DNA of 13,863 nt from JBFHNV01 sp965365655. GTDB lineage: Bacteria; Pseudomonadota; Gammaproteobacteria; HK1. A program made the translations under genes and the position numbers. Positions 12,553 to 13,863 of this stretch are shown piece by piece (positions within the stretch are counted from its first letter, which is position 1; every line of letters starts with the position of its first letter). The stretch spans positions 1 through 13,863 of the forward strand of contig CBDUCN010000115.1 of assembly GCA_965365655.1 (NCBI GenBank), given 5' to 3'. The notes beneath the pieces were generated by a model. That model did no database searches, was not told where the DNA came from, and saw only the letters and a program-made list of their open reading frames with translations.

Positions 12553-13371
12553 TCACTGCACCCAGATCACGTCGCCGGTGAGCTCCGGCCACGCGATGGA
12601 GCGCGCGATCTTCGCGGCCGCCGCGGCCGGCGCGAGCGACGTGTCCCAGTGCCCGGCGACGAAGCGCCGCCCGGTGAGCCCGTCGGCCTCGTCGCGCATC
12701 AGCCACTGCACCGGCGGCGCCATCACCGCGGGGCGCAGCATCTTCTCGCGCGGGATGCCGATCTCGGCGACGAACGGCGTGTCGGTGGGGCCGCCGGGCA
12801 CCACCACGTTCACGGTGATGCCGCTGCCTTCCAGCTCCTTGGCCCACACTGCGGCGGTGGACTCCAGCGCGGACTTCACCGCGCCGTAGGGCTGCACCCG
12901 GTGCATCGTCAGGTAGCTGGTGCTGTTGATGATGATGCGTCCCCAGCCGGCGGCCTTCAGGTGGCCGATGGCGGCGCGCGTCATGCGCACCGCGCCGACC
13001 ACGTTGACGTCGAAGAAGCGGTGCCAGATCTCGGGCGTCAGCTCCTCGATCGGCGGGTGGTTCACCTCCGCGTCGGGACGCAGGCTGCTCATGCCGATGC
13101 CTGCGTTGTTGACCAGCGCCTGCAGCCCGCCGAACGCGCCCACCGCCTCCTCGACCGCGCGCGCGCAGTCGGCCTCCACCGTGATGTCGCCTTCCACGAA
13201 GCGCACGTTGCCGGCCGGGCCCATCTCGCCGCGGCACACCTCCAGCGTGGCGGCGTTCCTGTCCATCACCGTGACCCGGTGGCCGTCGGCCAGCAGCGCG
13301 TTCGCGATGGCCTTGCCGATGCCGCTCGCGGCGCCGGTGACCAGCACGCTGCGCGATGTGTGGTTGCTCAT
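12553..13371 (-). CDS. Short-chain dehydrogenase/reductase (SDR), classical type
   Basis: The 272-residue NAD(P)-dependent oxidoreductase has TGAASGIG (12-19) for the dinucleotide, D37 at the end of the second strand (favouring NAD(H)), NNAG (88-91), N123, and the active site S150, Y162 and K166 (YGAVK). The Ser-Tyr distance is 12 residues, one less than usual. PGGPTDTPF (192-200) follows as expected for the substrate loop. The start ATG has GAGGA 7 nt upstream. It is the first gene of a two-gene operon with the 2-hydroxyacid dehydrogenase downstream, so the two may act in sequence on one hydroxylated compound. The substrate is unknown. Confidence 0.9.
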   Translation of the reverse strand: MSNHTSRSVLVTGAASGIGKAIANALLADGHRVTVMDRNAATLEVCRGEMGPAGNVRFVEGDITVEADCARAVEEAVGAFGGLQALVNNAGIGMSSLRPDAEVNHPPIEELTPEIWHRFFDVNVVGAVRMTRAAIGHLKAAGWGRIIINSTSYLTMHRVQPYGAVKSALESTAAVWAKELEGSGITVNVVVPGGPTDTPFVAEIGIPREKMLRPAVMAPPVQWLMRDEADGLTGRRFVAGHWDTSLAPAAAAAKIARSIAWPELTGDVIWVQ

Positions 13372-13460
13372 GTCGGATCCTCGGTCAGATGGGGCCGCAG
13401 CAATCGTCGGGCCCTGCGTGTGGGACGCGGGGCCGCGCGACTTGCCGGCGAAGGCACGAA

Positions 13461-13476
13461 ATGCCGATGATGGCAT
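13461..13476. repeat. Short inverted repeat at the SH3b gene start
   Basis: ATGCC (13461-13465) and GGCAT (13472-13476) are reverse complements around a GATGAT centre, overlapping the proposed start codon. It could be a small RNA hairpin affecting start choice, or chance. Confidence 0.25.
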
Positions 13477-13863
13477 CCATGCGGACCCGCGCACCATCGC
13501 TCCGTCTCCAGGTGTGGATCGCCCTGCTCGCGCTGCTCGCGAGCGGCGTCGCCGAGGCGCAGGTGGAGCCCGGGCCGGCCAGCGTGCTGGTCAGCGCGGA
13601 CCTGCGCCGCTCGCCCGGGGACAGGGCCGACGTGGTCGGCAACGTCTCCGCGGGCGACGAGGTGGAGGTGCTCGAGATCCGTTTCGATCAGGCGCGCGTG
13701 GACGCCGGCGGCGAGCGCGGCTGGATGCCGGTGGCCAAGCTCGGCGCCCGCGGAGAGACCGCGACCGGCGACGCCGGGGGGCGCACCCTGCTCGGCGCGC
13801 TGAGCGGTGCGCTGACCGGCGGCGGCCGCGCGCGGGCCGAGCCGTCGCGCACGGTGACCCTCG
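13461..13863 (+). CDS. Exported SH3b-domain protein, 3'-truncated
   Basis: The frame stays open from 13461 to the window edge (134 codons). In-frame ATGs occur at 13461, 13467, 13470 and 13479; I take 13461 because GAAGG (13450-13454) is 6 nt upstream. A signal peptide is visible: basic MRTRAPSLRLQ followed by hydrophobic VWIALLALLASGVAEA. After it comes a bacterial SH3-like module, with SVLVSADLRRSPGD, a GDEVEVLE strand, a strand ending in RVDAGGERGWMPVAKL, and the Gly-Trp pair typical of SH3b domains. Such domains bind peptidoglycan or protein partners in the periplasm. The remainder is Gly/Ala-rich, and the rest of the protein is outside the window. The gene is divergent from the SDR operon across 89 bp. 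Confidence 0.7.
   Translation, partial: MPMMASMRTRAPSLRLQVWIALLALLASGVAEAQVEPGPASVLVSADLRRSPGDRADVVGNVSAGDEVEVLEIRFDQARVDAGGERGWMPVAKLGARGETATGDAGGRTLLGALSGALTGGGRARAEPSRTVTL

Noticed and set aside
10291..12581. Long open frames opposite or across the esterase and Ldh_2 genes (10291-12477 minus, 11121-12581 plus)
   Set aside because: No family features, extreme composition, and overlap with genes that have catalytic motifs and ribosome sites.
1..13863. Mobile elements, CRISPR arrays, tRNA or rRNA genes, defence or phage modules
   Set aside because: No transposase, integrase, evenly spaced repeats, cloverleaf sequence or rRNA motif was seen. Composition is even across the window, giving no sign of a recently inserted island.

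Overview
The window is very GC-rich, with densely packed genes and strong GGAGG-like ribosome binding sites. Gene content (a zinc-motif ATP sulfurylase of the kind known from sulfur bacteria, acyl-CoA dehydrogenases, a CpdA-like phosphodiesterase) suggests a high-GC proteobacterium, possibly a gammaproteobacterium. That placement is inference. I see no rRNA, tRNA, CRISPR array, insertion sequence or phage gene. The GC bias opens long false reading frames opposite almost every gene; these are left out.

Region 1 (3-3059, + strand) is sulfate activation. A 5'-truncated ATP sulfurylase/APS kinase fusion is followed, after a 279-bp promoter region with inverted repeats, by a complete stand-alone ATP sulfurylase. 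The kinase half of the fusion looks intact, but its sulfurylase half has lost the signature nucleotide- and sulfate-binding residues. The stand-alone Sat retains them, so the natural reading is that Sat makes APS and the fusion mainly phosphorylates it.

Region 2 (3122-4597, - strand) converges on region 1. It holds a class III cyclic-nucleotide-phosphodiesterase-like metallophosphoesterase and a PAPS-reductase-family protein that lacks the catalytic and iron-sulfur cysteines of true reductases. Both lie next to sulfate-activation genes.

Region 3 (4674-10066) is an acyl-CoA catabolic block. Running leftward from a divergent promoter are an acyl-CoA dehydrogenase (alpha-like), an NDP-forming acyl-CoA synthetase overlapping it by 4 bp (ATGA), and a crotonase-fold protein without the two hydratase glutamates. 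Rightward from the same 98-bp promoter region runs a second acyl-CoA dehydrogenase-like protein (beta-like). The two dehydrogenases have complementary missing motifs and probably form one heteromeric enzyme. Together the genes would activate an unusual acid to its CoA ester, dehydrogenate it and process it further. The substrate cannot be read from the sequence.

Region 4 (10324-13863) holds a secreted GDSL/SGNH esterase (+), a convergent two-gene operon (-) of a short-chain dehydrogenase and a malate/lactate/sulfolactate-type dehydrogenase, and, divergent from that operon, the start of an exported SH3b-domain protein cut off by the window edge.
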